Assembly (NCBI RefSeq): GCF_000375585.1
Contig: NZ_AQWP01000002.1
Location: forward strand, 310,001 to 374,000
From: Sinorhizobium meliloti 4H41
Lineage (GTDB): Bacteria; Pseudomonadota; Alphaproteobacteria; Rhizobiales; Rhizobiaceae
DNA: 64,000 nucleotides
Direction of reading: 5' to 3'
Position 1 is the stretch's first letter, and the number at the start of each line of letters is the position of its first letter. This document shows positions 13,147 to 21,303 of this stretch, in pieces. The translations under genes and the position numbers were made by a program. The notes beneath the pieces are model-generated. The model saw only the letters and a list, made by a program, of their open reading frames with translations. It did no database searches and was not told the DNA's origin.

Positions 13147-14103
13147 ATGTCTGAAGTCGATTGGTTGAGCCATCTCCTGCAAATCGTCACCGTAACCGGT
13201 CAGCTCGAGGTCCGCTGTACCTACGGTGCGCCATGGCGCGTGGCCTGGAGCCGGGCTGCGGCGAACGAAATCCCCTACCACGCCATCGTCCAGGGTCGGG
13301 CCATTTTCGAGGATCCGGAGACGAAAACGACGAGGGAGTTGGTGAGCGGAGATATCGTGCTGCTACCTCATGGAGCGGCGCATGTACTGCACGACGGTAG
13401 CGGGCAAACTCCTATCCATACCCGGCAACACCGGAGGTCTGCCGGATGGATGCTGAGCGAGAACGATAGCCAGGGCGAGCAACTCGATCTGTTGTGTGGT
13501 CGATTTTTCATCGCGCCGCCTCATGATCGACTGATCCGTAACTACCTGCCCACAAATCTCGTGGCGCGGGCCACGGACAGCCGTGGAGAAGATGGTATCA
13601 GTTCCGCTTCCAACCAACTGGCCAGTCTGGTGAGGCTGATGCGTATGGAGTCCGCCGGCGACCGAGCGGGAGGACGCGCCGTTCTCAACGCCCTTTCTTC
13701 GGCCCTGTTCACACTGGTACTGCGAGCGGCGAGCGAATCCGAGAAAGCCCCCGAAGGCTTGTTGGCCCTGGCCGGCCATCCGCGACTTGCTCCAGCCATT
13801 GCGGCCATGCTTGGCGATCCGGCCCATCCATGGAAACTGCCTGATCTGGCGGATTTGTGCGGCATGTCACGCGCCACGTTCATGCGGCACTTTCAAGACA
13901 GGCTAGGTTGCTCCGCGCTCGATTTGTTGACCGATCTCCGCATGAGTTTGGCCGCCAACGAACTCAAGAAGCCGGCAATAAGCACTGAAGCTGTGGCCGA
14001 GACGGTGGGATATCAATCCGTTTCCGCATTTCGACGGGTGTTTGCGGAAAGGATGGGGATGACGCCGGGGGAATGGCGCCGACTGGCGCACAATGGCCCG
14101 TAG
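13147..14103 (+). CDS. AraC-family regulator with cupin-type N-terminal domain
   Basis: The protein has 318 residues. The N-terminal ~190 residues match the cupin-like effector domain common in AraC regulators (Cupin_6 type). The C-terminal ~100 residues contain two helix-turn-helix motifs (LADLCGMSRATFMRHF and VAETVGYQSVSAFRRVF). It starts 210 bp from the divergent dusA and 132 bp upstream of a nitroreductase gene on the same strand, so it probably controls the three enzymes that follow. The effector is unknown; an electrophile or quinone would fit the target genes, by inference. Confidence 0.9.
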   Translation: MSEVDWLSHLLQIVTVTGQLEVRCTYGAPWRVAWSRAAANEIPYHAIVQGRAIFEDPETKTTRELVSGDIVLLPHGAAHVLHDGSGQTPIHTRQHRRSAGWMLSENDSQGEQLDLLCGRFFIAPPHDRLIRNYLPTNLVARATDSRGEDGISSASNQLASLVRLMRMESAGDRAGGRAVLNALSSALFTLVLRAASESEKAPEGLLALAGHPRLAPAIAAMLGDPAHPWKLPDLADLCGMSRATFMRHFQDRLGCSALDLLTDLRMSLAANELKKPAISTEAVAETVGYQSVSAFRRVFAERMGMTPGEWRRLAHNGP

Positions 14104-14235
14104 GCCCCAGGACGATCTTAGCTCAAATGCGCCAGATTGATCCTTTCGCGCATTATATTGAGCCAATCCAGTCTCGATGTTTGCACCATCATTCGTAAAT
14201 TAGGTTCCGTCATCACTTGATGAAGGAGCCATCCA

Positions 14236-14976
14236 ATGAACTGCATCAGCATCACCGCCGAAACCGCAACCGGCACAGGCGCCGAAATCCACGCACGGAC
14301 CGAGAGCCCCGGAATCGCTCTCGCGCCCCAACCGTCCCATTCGCACACACAGCCAACGCCGACGAATGCCGTCATCGAAACCATTCTGAGCCGTAGTGCT
14401 GCCAAGTACTACGACCCAGCCGCCACCCTCAGCGATGGTGAGATCCGCGACCTGGTGCGGATCGGCACCTCCGCGCCGACATCGTTCCACCTGCAGAACT
14501 GGCGGTTTATCGCAGTCCGTACGCCTGACGCCAAGGCACGGCTACGTCCGATCGCCTGGAACCAGCCCGCAATCACCGACGCCGCCGTTACCTTCATCAT
14601 CGTCGGCAGGTTGGCCGATGCCCGCACCGTCCCGGAGCGCCTGGTGCCGGTAGTGGAAGCCGGCATCATGCCAGCGCACCTGGTGCCGGAATGGGAAATC
14701 CCCGCTCGCGGTCTGTATGACGGTCAACCCCAACGGCAGCGCGACGAGGCGGTACGTTCCGCTACCTTCGGCACCGCGGCCATCATCTATGCAGCTCGCT
14801 CCCTCGGCCTGGGTTCGACGCCGATGATCGGGTTCGACGCGGAAGCCGTGCACCGCGAGTTCGGCCTGACCGAGGACGAAGTGCCGGTCATGCTTCTGAC
14901 CGTCGGGCCGGAGCGGACCGGCAACTGGCCGCAGAAGCCGCGCCTGCCGGTGGCCGACGTCCTGTCCTTTGCATAA
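14236..14976 (+). CDS. nitroreductase-family flavoprotein
   Basis: The protein has 246 residues. After an unusual 45-residue Thr/Pro-rich leader comes the FMN-binding nitroreductase fold: SRSAAKYYDP, TSAPTSFHLQNWRFI with the FMN-contacting Ser and Asn, and GLGSTPMIGFD near the C terminus. It would reduce nitro compounds or quinones with NAD(P)H. It has its own GGAG site and leads a run of three enzymes with short gaps. A start near residue 46 is possible if the leader is not translated. Confidence 0.85.
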   Translation: MNCISITAETATGTGAEIHARTESPGIALAPQPSHSHTQPTPTNAVIETILSRSAAKYYDPAATLSDGEIRDLVRIGTSAPTSFHLQNWRFIAVRTPDAKARLRPIAWNQPAITDAAVTFIIVGRLADARTVPERLVPVVEAGIMPAHLVPEWEIPARGLYDGQPQRQRDEAVRSATFGTAAIIYAARSLGLGSTPMIGFDAEAVHREFGLTEDEVPVMLLTVGPERTGNWPQKPRLPVADVLSFA

Positions 14977-15010
14977 TTCTCAGTCCCAACAGTCACTTAT
15001 GGAGAGTATG

Positions 15011-15556
15011 ATGTCTAGAACTATTGCCCTGGAACCCGAAAATGTACCGGCAGAATCGAAACCAACTCTCGATGCATTCACGAAGAGCATCGGATTCACC
15101 CCAAATATGATGGCGTCCTTCGCGCAGAGCCCGATCGCGTTCAACGCATGGGCCACGCTGCTTGGCTCCCTCAGCAAGGCGCTCGATGTGAGGACGCGCG
15201 ATAGTATCGGCCTTGCCGTCTCGGAGGTGAATGGCTGCAATTATTGCCTGACGGTTCACAGCTACACCGCGGAACATATGGCAAAGTTATCGGCGGATGA
15301 CATCATTCTCGCCCGGAAGGGTCATGCAAGCGACGCGAAACGAGACGCCGCAGTCCAGTTCGCGCGCAAAGTCATCGAGGCCCGAGGACACGTTGGTGAG
15401 GCCGATCTGAAAGCCGTCCGCGATGTCGGCTACACCGATGCGAACATCATCGAGATCGTTGCGCTGGTCGCCATGTACTCCCTGACGAACTTCTTCAACA
15501 ACGTGTTCGACCCCGAGCGGGACTTTCCCGCCGTTGCCCCGGCCGGCTCTGTCTAA
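15011..15556 (+). CDS. AhpD-like (carboxymuconolactone decarboxylase family) protein
   Basis: The protein has 181 residues. It carries the AhpD-type redox motif E-x3-C-x2-C-x3-H (EVNGCNYCLTVHS), so it is a probable thiol-dependent peroxidase or alkylhydroperoxidase rather than a true decarboxylase. The ATG at 15011 is spaced correctly from GGAGAG; the one immediately before is too close. It follows the nitroreductase by 34 bp, and shared transcription is likely. Confidence 0.88.
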   Translation: MSRTIALEPENVPAESKPTLDAFTKSIGFTPNMMASFAQSPIAFNAWATLLGSLSKALDVRTRDSIGLAVSEVNGCNYCLTVHSYTAEHMAKLSADDIILARKGHASDAKRDAAVQFARKVIEARGHVGEADLKAVRDVGYTDANIIEIVALVAMYSLTNFFNNVFDPERDFPAVAPAGSV

Positions 15557-15748
15557 GCCCGGTCCTGTCGCAATCTCCGCGCGGTTGAACCCGAAATAAG
15601 CCGGGCTCGCCGCGCGACATCACACAGCAATTTCGACAGCAAGGTCTTCGAAAAGGCGTCAAGCCGGTAACGGGTTGCGCGGGAGATCGAAAACATCTTC
15701 CACGCCTGAATTTTTCCAAGCCAACAAATATCTGAGGAGACAATTCCC

Positions 15749-16666
15749 ATGAAAGCGATCGTAGTGACCGACCAGGCTGCGGGAACAGCCGGAATGAAGC
15801 TGGTGGAGCGACCCGAGCCTCAGGCCGCCATAAACGACGTCGTCGTTGAGGTCCATGCGGCGGGGTTCGTCAACACCGAACTGGATTGGCCTTCAACCTG
15901 GACGGATCGGGCCTTTCGTGACCGGACGCCATCGGTTCTCGGCCATGAGCTGGCCGGTGTGATCACCGAGCTGGGCTATGGCACCACGGGGCTGTCGATC
16001 GGCCAGCGGGTGTTCGGCCTGTCGGACTGGTATCGCGACGGCACACTCGCTGAGTACGTCGCCATGGAGGCCCGCAACCTCGCGCCATTGCCCGGCAACG
16101 TCGACTTCACGGTGGGCGCAAGCCTGCCAATATCTGGCCTGACCGCATGGCAGGGACTGTTTCAGCATGGCCGCCTTCAGGCGGGGCAGAGCGTCCTCGC
16201 CCATGGCGCAGCTGGCGCTGTCGGCTCGATCGTGACCCAGCTTGCGCGGGAAGCCGGCGCCTATGTCATCGGCACCGGACGCGCCGCTGACCGCCAGAGA
16301 GCTCTGGACTTCGGTGCAAATGAATTCGTCGATCTTGGAAACGACACCCTGGAAGACGTCGGCGGCGTCGATCTGGTATTCGACGTTATCGGCGGCGATG
16401 TTCAGAGGCGGTCCGTACCGCTGATCCGGGCCGGAGGAACGCTTGTGACAGCCGTCGGACCGACGGATGTCCGACCTGTGGATGGCCTGGTGGTTGACTT
16501 TGTCGTAGAGGCTGATCGTGGCCAGCTCTCGGAGATCGTTCAGCGCGTCCGGGACGGAAGACTGCGGACGAACATCGGCAAGATTTCAAGTCTGGACGAT
16601 GCGATCGCCACCTTCAATTCTACGGAGCGACGCGCCGGAAAGACAGTCATCCGCGTTCTCCCGTGA
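15749..16666 (+). CDS. quinone-oxidoreductase-like MDR protein
   Basis: The protein has 305 residues in the medium-chain reductase fold, with GHELAGVI, a Rossmann nucleotide-binding stretch (AHGAAGAVGSIVTQLA) and no zinc-ligand cysteines, as in the QOR/zeta-crystallin group. It would reduce quinones or enones with NADPH. It has a TGAGGAGA ribosome site and is the last gene of the cassette; only 80 bp separate its stop from the broken dusA copy. Confidence 0.88.
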   Translation: MKAIVVTDQAAGTAGMKLVERPEPQAAINDVVVEVHAAGFVNTELDWPSTWTDRAFRDRTPSVLGHELAGVITELGYGTTGLSIGQRVFGLSDWYRDGTLAEYVAMEARNLAPLPGNVDFTVGASLPISGLTAWQGLFQHGRLQAGQSVLAHGAAGAVGSIVTQLAREAGAYVIGTGRAADRQRALDFGANEFVDLGNDTLEDVGGVDLVFDVIGGDVQRRSVPLIRAGGTLVTAVGPTDVRPVDGLVVDFVVEADRGQLSEIVQRVRDGRLRTNIGKISSLDDAIATFNSTERRAGKTVIRVLP

Positions 16667-16745
16667 GGACTCGGCGAGAACCGAGGATATTCGCGGGGGA
16701 ATCGAAGCGGCCGTATCTTCCTGCCGGATAGGCCTCCATGCGACG

Positions 16746-16894
16746 GCGCCACCGCAAAGACGGGTGCCTTGAAATACCGACTTCCCGTCTTCCCGTCTGT
16801 GGCACCGATTCCATCCTGTCTCGTCAGCCCATTTCTACATACGGCAGCGGTCCGAGGCTTGTAGCAAATCACGTGCACAATCGCCGAGTGAAAG
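16746..16894 (-). pseudogene. displaced dusA 5'-end fragment (att-like direct repeat)
   Basis: On the minus strand this encodes YFKAPVFAVAP, identical to the start of DusA, then diverges where DusA has MIDWTDRHYR. No in-frame start with a ribosome site remains. The 20-bp core 16754-16773 is identical to 12869-12888, and similarity continues upstream (16855-16894). It is the remnant expected at the far end of an element integrated into dusA. Confidence 0.75.
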
Positions 16895-17151
16895 AGGGAA
16901 TGTTAATATAACCGACAGAAGAAACAGAGCCGAATCAGATGTTCGGATGTATTGTTTCTTCTTACCTAATACTGTCGATTGTATCTTGTGGCAAAATTCG
17001 GGCACCTACCGAGGCCTCTATCTGGATATTCTGTTGAAGATCAGACAGTTATAATATTCTTGCGTAAGGCAGCACTTTCTGTGCCATCCTGCGCCGCGCT
17101 GGAGGCTGAGGTTCGAAACATGTCCTAAACTTTAGGGAAGGAAGCAGGACA
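16895..17151. promoter_or_regulatory. AT-rich intergenic region before the repeat-protein gene
   Basis: No gene is visible. It is distinctly AT-rich compared with its surroundings. It contains TAATATAACCG (16904-16914) and a CTTGTG...GCAAAATTCGGGCAC block (16985-17005). Both recur in 19348-19418, upstream of another small gene. A purine-rich ribosome site precedes the ATG at 17152. Confidence 0.4.
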
Positions 17152-17808
17152 ATGCGTAGAACAGGAAAAACTATCATCGGCTCATTGCTTGGTCTCGCCT
17201 ATGTCGTTGCCACGCCATTTGCCTCACTCGCGTCGTTCGATGACGGCCTGCGTCAGAGTACAGCGCTTGCCGGTCCTCATGGTGACGTCCTTGTCGTTGC
17301 CGACGCCGGGAGCGCGCCAGCCGGAGGTCAGGAGACGGGCTCCGGTGGCGGTCAGGATACCGGTTCCGGCGGCGGTCAGGATACCGGCTCCGGCGGCGGT
17401 CAGGACAGCGGTTCCGGCGGCGGTCAGGACAGCGGCTCCGGCGGCGGCCAGGACAGCGGTTCCGGCGGCGGTCAGGACAGCGGTTCCGGCGGCGGACAGG
17501 ACAGCGGTTCCGGCGGCGGACAGGACAGCGGCTCCGGCGGCGGCCAGGACAGCGGTTCCGGCGGTGGACAGGATAGCGGTTCCGGCGGCGGACAGGATAG
17601 CGGTTCCGGCGGCGGTCAGGACAGCGGCTCAGGCGGCGGTCAGGACAGCGGCTCCGGTGGCGGCGAAGGCTCCGGTGGCGGCCAGGACAACGGCTCCGGC
17701 GGCGGACAGGATAGCGGCTCCGGCGGCGGACAGGATAGCGGCTCAGGCGGTGGCCAGGATAGCGGCTCCGGCGGCGGCGAAACTCCCGCTTCCACGTCGA
17801 GCGACTGA
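17152..17808 (+). CDS. secreted GSGGGQDS octapeptide-repeat protein
   Basis: The protein has 218 residues. A basic start and hydrophobic core (IIGSLLGLAYVVATPFASLAS) form a signal peptide. After a short spacer the rest is about 20 copies of GSGGGQDS, mostly exact, in 24-bp DNA repeats from about 17329 to 17787. One unit is altered to GEGSGGGQDN. The composition is only Gly, Ser, Gln and Asp. No domain is recognised. The plan resembles the repeat protein at 9438 (export signal, then Gly plus QD repeats). Copy number is probably unstable. Confidence 0.75.
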   Translation: MRRTGKTIIGSLLGLAYVVATPFASLASFDDGLRQSTALAGPHGDVLVVADAGSAPAGGQETGSGGGQDTGSGGGQDTGSGGGQDSGSGGGQDSGSGGGQDSGSGGGQDSGSGGGQDSGSGGGQDSGSGGGQDSGSGGGQDSGSGGGQDSGSGGGQDSGSGGGQDSGSGGGEGSGGGQDNGSGGGQDSGSGGGQDSGSGGGQDSGSGGGETPASTSSD

Positions 17809-17828
17809 CACGGTACCAATAGTCGTTG

Positions 17829-17938
17829 GATCACGATGATTCAGGTCGGGTCGACCTAGCATCATGAACGTGATCGACTCTACGAAGTTGGAGCGGGATG
17901 CGGGCGGAACGGCACACTTTTCTCCTCATCCCGCTCTA
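17829..17938. repeat. rhizobial palindromic intergenic element, copy 1
   Basis: Two hairpin halves are visible: GATCACG...CGTGATC, and GAGCGGGATG (17891-17900) pairing with CATCCCGCTC (17927-17936). A second copy with the same order lies at 49614-49725. The element is intergenic in both places. Confidence 0.7.
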
Positions 17939-17964
17939 CTGCCGCAATCAGAGGCGGTCGAAGC

Positions 17965-18213
17965 TCATTGAAATCCCGCCTGGCGGAACCACTCCTGAAT
18001 GCCGGCAAGAACCTCCGCCTTGGCGCCCTCGAGCGTCGGCTCGTAGCGGAAGCCCGTTTCACCGGTACCGTTGCAATGGGAGATGCGCCAGGCCCAATCG
18101 CTCATGGCCTGACGTTTCATGACAAAGGCGACTTCATGTCTGCCAAGCATCGCGCAGAAAGTCCCATTCTGCAGTGGCAACCAAGTCAAACGGATCTCTG
18201 CAACCGTCACCAT
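17965..18213 (-). CDS. small hypothetical protein
   Basis: The protein has 82 residues. The ATG at 18213 has a GGAGG site seven bases upstream, whereas longer readings have none. The protein is soluble, with WAWRISHCNGTGETGFRYEPTLEGAKAEVLAGIQEWF as its regular part (quoted segments: WAWRISHCNG and GIQEWF). I recognise no family. It stands alone between an intergenic repeat and a region without an assigned gene. Confidence 0.6.
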   Translation of the reverse strand: MVTVAEIRLTWLPLQNGTFCAMLGRHEVAFVMKRQAMSDWAWRISHCNGTGETGFRYEPTLEGAKAEVLAGIQEWFRQAGFQ

Positions 18214-18640
18214 TCCAGCCCTCCAACAGCAGAAAAGGTATAGAATGTGGGCCAAGTGCTTGAAACCCCGCCTTTTAAGGGGATGCAGCGCAATACGGGT
18301 GGCGAGGGAAAGGACAACTCCAGATAAGGGCTCCTTCGACGATGAGCAAAGCGTCCCTGTTGCGAAAATATCTGATCGGCAGCGGCGGCGGACAGGAGGG
18401 AAACCGTGTTTCAGCAAAATTGCGGACAAACGGGATTCCCTGAGCTACATTGAAGCGCTCGGCCCGGTCTCCGGGCTTCTCGGGAGGGAACCCGGCAGGC
18501 CCGACAGCGTTCTTGTACATGATCCCGGGAGCGGGAAAGCGGCAGTCGAAGCCGGTGTCCGTCGCTTTGTCGCCCGATTGGAACCGAACATACCCAGACG
18601 CGGCCCGATTGTCGCGTCGCTGCGATCCAGGAGGAGAAGC

Positions 18641-18877
18641 ATGCAGGTCTTGTGGAGCAATCCCATCGAGCTTGGAATGAACGGGGGTGACGTGCGCATG
18701 GTCAAGGGACCGTCCGACGCGCTCCGATGCCTCGCGGACCATTGGCCGTATCGCGGCCCCTACTATGTCGCCGCGCGCAGCGCGTGCCGCGCCGCGATCG
18801 ACGGGCGTCGTACCTGCGAGGAAGCACGCAGACTCTTTCTTTCCGCCGCTGAGGAGGCGCGTCTCAAAGCGCATTAG
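18641..18877 (+). CDS. DUF982 family protein
   Basis: The protein has 78 residues with the DUF982 pattern: Trp near the N terminus, V-x-G-P-x-DALRCLADHWP, YYVAARSACRAAIDG, and AR-x-LFLSAAEEA. This family is mostly restricted to rhizobia and relatives, and its function is unknown. The ATG at 18641 follows AGGAGGAGAAG. The TAG stop (18875-18877) is immediately followed by the inverted-repeat end of an IS-like element at 18878. Confidence 0.85.
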   Translation: MQVLWSNPIELGMNGGDVRMVKGPSDALRCLADHWPYRGPYYVAARSACRAAIDGRRTCEEARRLFLSAAEEARLKAH

Positions 18878-19221
18878 GGCCTGTTGAGATTCATTTTGAA
18901 TTAATGACGGCTGCTGCGAGATCGATAATGGCGTTGAAGCTCTGATCGATTTTGTCGGCACGCATGGCGACGCAGTTCAAAGTGCTCCAGCGACCTTTGC
19001 GCGTCTCATAAGACGCGCGGCGCTGTAGGAAACTGTTCAGAGGACTGCATCTTTCCTCCGTCCTCATCCCTTGCTCGTCACAGGGATGAGAGCAGCGCCG
19101 CGTCTGCGGCGCGCGAAGGGTTCTTTCAGCCCAAGGACTTGGTCTGGCTGGATTCCTGTGACGAGCACAGGAATGAGGAAATCAAACAGGCGGCGGCGGG
19201 CGGCCCGAATCTCAACAGGCC
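18878..19221. mobile_element. IS5-like remnant/MITE with 15-bp terminal inverted repeats (repeat copy B)
   Basis: GGCCTGTTGAGATTC (18878-18892) and its exact complement (19207-19221) bound a 344-bp element. The flanks are TTAG and CTAG, matching the YTAR target preference of IS5-family elements. Inside are the last codons of a transposase (18891-18998, minus strand) and the same hairpin modules as in repeat copy A. It cannot transpose alone. Confidence 0.7.
18891..18998 (-). pseudogene. C-terminal fragment of an IS5-family-like transposase
   Basis: The minus strand reads NCVAMRADKIDQSF, then NAIIDLAAAVINSK and a stop three bases before the terminal repeat. This matches the position and pattern of IS5-type transposase C termini (VAxRxDK followed by a hydrophobic helix). 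Only ~35 codons remain, and the family assignment rests on pattern alone. Confidence 0.5.
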
Positions 19222-19630
19222 CTAGCTCACGATATGCGGGCAAGCGACCGCAACACTGAACGATCCTTTGCGCTTGCGGTTTTCCGCCGCCTGGGTGGAT
19301 CGATGCTGGGCGCCTCCAGTCGGACCCAGTGTATTGGTAATACAATTCTTGTGCAGCGCAATATTCGGGCACACCCGGCCGGCCGGCTTGAAAAACAAAG
19401 AAACCTCTAATATAACCGTTCCCGTGTGTTAATCCGCGAATATGAGAATGCGATCTTTGCAATCGCGCGGTCCAGCCTCGAAATGAGTGTGAAATCTTCG
19501 CGAATTCGCCCGATTTCTGTCGTGAAGGCTTCATCTGGCGGCGTTATATTCTATTCCGTCTTACAAAAACCAATATCGAATGTTTAAGGTCCCATCAAAA
19601 GAGGGACATAAGAAATAATACGGGAGAGCT
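19222..19630. other. intergenic region without a recognised gene
   Basis: I see no convincing gene. The AT-rich part (19340-19620) repeats the CTTGTG...ATTCGGGCAC block and TAATATAACCG found before the repeat-protein gene at 17152. It probably holds the promoter of the small gene at 19631. Confidence 0.4.
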
Positions 19631-19840
19631 ATGATGAGAGAGCGTAATCTCTATCGTATCGTCGAAGTCAGCATGAAGCGCGAAAGCGGCCGGAAGGAAA
19701 TCGGCATCATGACCGTGCGCCAGGCCCTTGAGCTTCCCCAGGTACCAAGCCTCGAATACAGTCATCCGGAACTCAACTCGCGGTCCGACGGCCGCTTCCT
19801 CACGCGTGACCAACTAGAGGCCTATGCGCGCTGCGCCTGA
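19631..19840 (+). CDS. small hypothetical protein
   Basis: The protein has 69 residues, is charged and has no membrane segment (begins MMRERNLYRIVEVSMKRESG). A GGGAGAG site precedes the ATG. No family is recognised. It follows a 400-bp AT-rich region and is probably transcribed alone. Confidence 0.55.
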   Translation: MMRERNLYRIVEVSMKRESGRKEIGIMTVRQALELPQVPSLEYSHPELNSRSDGRFLTRDQLEAYARCA

Positions 19841-20027
19841 CCCCGAGAGCACGGCTCAGGCATCATTCTCACGCCCTGCCTATTGCAGCAGCCCGTCCGG
19901 CTGCTAACGTCCTTCTCTCCAGATTCGCTTCGGCGTCGCCCTGACCTAGGGGGCGGTGCTGGTGCGTCGATTTCTGCGAACGAACCGCTCGGGCCAGACC
20001 GAGACCGAATGATGGAGCCGGACGATC

Positions 20028-20714
20028 ATGCAGACAGCCCTGACACCCCCGCCCCTCGTCCTGCTGCCGATCTCCGGCAGCTCCGTCGGGTTTCCGGTGC
20101 GCCGGGTCTATTGTGTCGGCCGCAACTATGCGGCCCACGCCCGCGAGATGGGTCACGACCCGGACCGTGAGGCGCCCTTCTTCTTTCAGAAAAACGCCGA
20201 CAATCTTCTGCCGCCGGGCGAGGATTTTCCCTATCCGACGCGCTCTTCCGACGTTCATCACGAGGTTGAGCTGGTCGTCGCCATGCGCACCGGGGGCGCG
20301 GACATTCCCGTCGAGCAGGCCGCCGATCACATCTTCGGTTATGCCGTCGGCATCGACTTCACCCGCCGGGATCTGCAGGCGGAAGCCAAGAAGGCCGGCA
20401 AGCCGTGGACGGCCGCCAAGGCGTTCGAGCATTCCGCGCCGGTTTCCGCGATCGTCCCCGTCACCGCGATCGGTCATCCCGCAAGCGGCAATATATGGCT
20501 CAAAGTCAATGGCGAACTGCGCCAACAGGGCGACCTCGACCAGATGATCTGGAAGGTGCCCGAGATCATCGCCGAGCTTTCCCGCCTCTTCACTCTCGCA
20601 CCGGGCGACATCATCATGACCGGAACGCCGTCAGGTGTGGGTGCCGTCATGCAAGGCGATGTCGTAGCCTGCGGCATCGACGGGATCGGCGCGATCTCCG
20701 TCAACATCGTTTGA
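20028..20714 (+). CDS. fumarylacetoacetate hydrolase (FAH) family protein
   Basis: The protein has 228 residues. It has the FAH-fold signatures YCVGRNYAAHAREMG, FFFQKNADNL and the metal-binding HHEVELVV plus GIDFTRRDLQ, and ends in ITGTPSGVGAV-type sequence (here IIMTGTPSGVGAV). Length and order fit fumarylpyruvate hydrolase or acylpyruvase, which cleave C-C bonds of beta-diketo acids. The substrate is not deducible. It is followed 49 bp later by the gamma-carbonic-anhydrase-like gene. Confidence 0.92.
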   Translation: MQTALTPPPLVLLPISGSSVGFPVRRVYCVGRNYAAHAREMGHDPDREAPFFFQKNADNLLPPGEDFPYPTRSSDVHHEVELVVAMRTGGADIPVEQAADHIFGYAVGIDFTRRDLQAEAKKAGKPWTAAKAFEHSAPVSAIVPVTAIGHPASGNIWLKVNGELRQQGDLDQMIWKVPEIIAELSRLFTLAPGDIIMTGTPSGVGAVMQGDVVACGIDGIGAISVNIV

Positions 20715-20763
20715 TAAACGGAAGGGCGAAGATCACCGCCTTCGATCAAAGGACGCAGCCGCC

Positions 20764-21294
20764 ATGCCGCTTTACGCTCTAGGACCCCTCAGACCGCAGA
20801 CGCCGACCGAAGGCAGCTACTGGGTGGCGCCGGACGCAACCATCATCGGGCAGGTTGAGCTCGGCGAGGACGTCGGCATCTGGTTCGGCGCGACGCTGCG
20901 CGGCGACAACGAGCCGATCCGCATCGGCGCGCGCACGAACATCCAGGAGGCCGTCATCATCCATGTCGATCCCGGTCACCCGGTTTCCATAGGCGAAGGC
21001 TGCACCATCGGTCACCGGGCGATCGTTCACGGCTGCACCATCGGCGACAATTCGCTGATCGGCATGGGAGCGACGATATTGAATGGTGCGAAGATCGGCC
21101 GCAATTGCCTCGTCGGCGCCAACGCGCTGGTCACCGAGGGGAAGGAATTCCCCGACAATTCTCTCATTGTCGGCGCCCCGGCCAAGGTGGTGCGGACCCT
21201 CGATGACGCCGCCGTCGAGGGATTGAGGCGTTCGGCCGAACATTATGTGAAGAATTGGCAGCGTTACGCCGCCCAGCTTACGCTGCTGGATTGA
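20764..21294 (+). CDS. gamma-carbonic-anhydrase-like hexapeptide-repeat protein
   Basis: The protein has 176 residues in a left-handed beta-helix of hexapeptide repeats. The three zinc-binding His of the gamma-class are present: one in IIHVDPGH and two in GHRAIVH, spaced five apart. It may hydrate CO2, but many family members (YrdA/PaaY type) lack proven activity. It probably shares a transcript with the FAH gene. Confidence 0.9.
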   Translation: MPLYALGPLRPQTPTEGSYWVAPDATIIGQVELGEDVGIWFGATLRGDNEPIRIGARTNIQEAVIIHVDPGHPVSIGEGCTIGHRAIVHGCTIGDNSLIGMGATILNGAKIGRNCLVGANALVTEGKEFPDNSLIVGAPAKVVRTLDDAAVEGLRRSAEHYVKNWQRYAAQLTLLD

Positions 21295-21303
21295 TACGCG
21301 GCC

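Noticed and set aside
16540..16878. A 112-codon minus-strand frame containing YFKAPVFAVAP as a real gene
   Set aside because: Only ~11 residues match DusA, the start is not supported by a ribosome site, and the remainder is antisense to the quinone-reductase gene. It is treated as a fragment of the dusA 5' end.
17329..17787. 24-bp tandem repeats as a possible CRISPR array
   Set aside because: The repeats are contiguous, in frame, have no unique spacers, and encode GSGGGQDS in a gene with a signal peptide. There are no cas genes.
18119..18640. In-frame extension upstream of the DUF982 gene (174 codons)
   Set aside because: The DUF982 family is ~80 residues, and a strong ribosome site lies at the ATG at 18641. 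The upstream part has no family support and overlaps the gene on the other strand.
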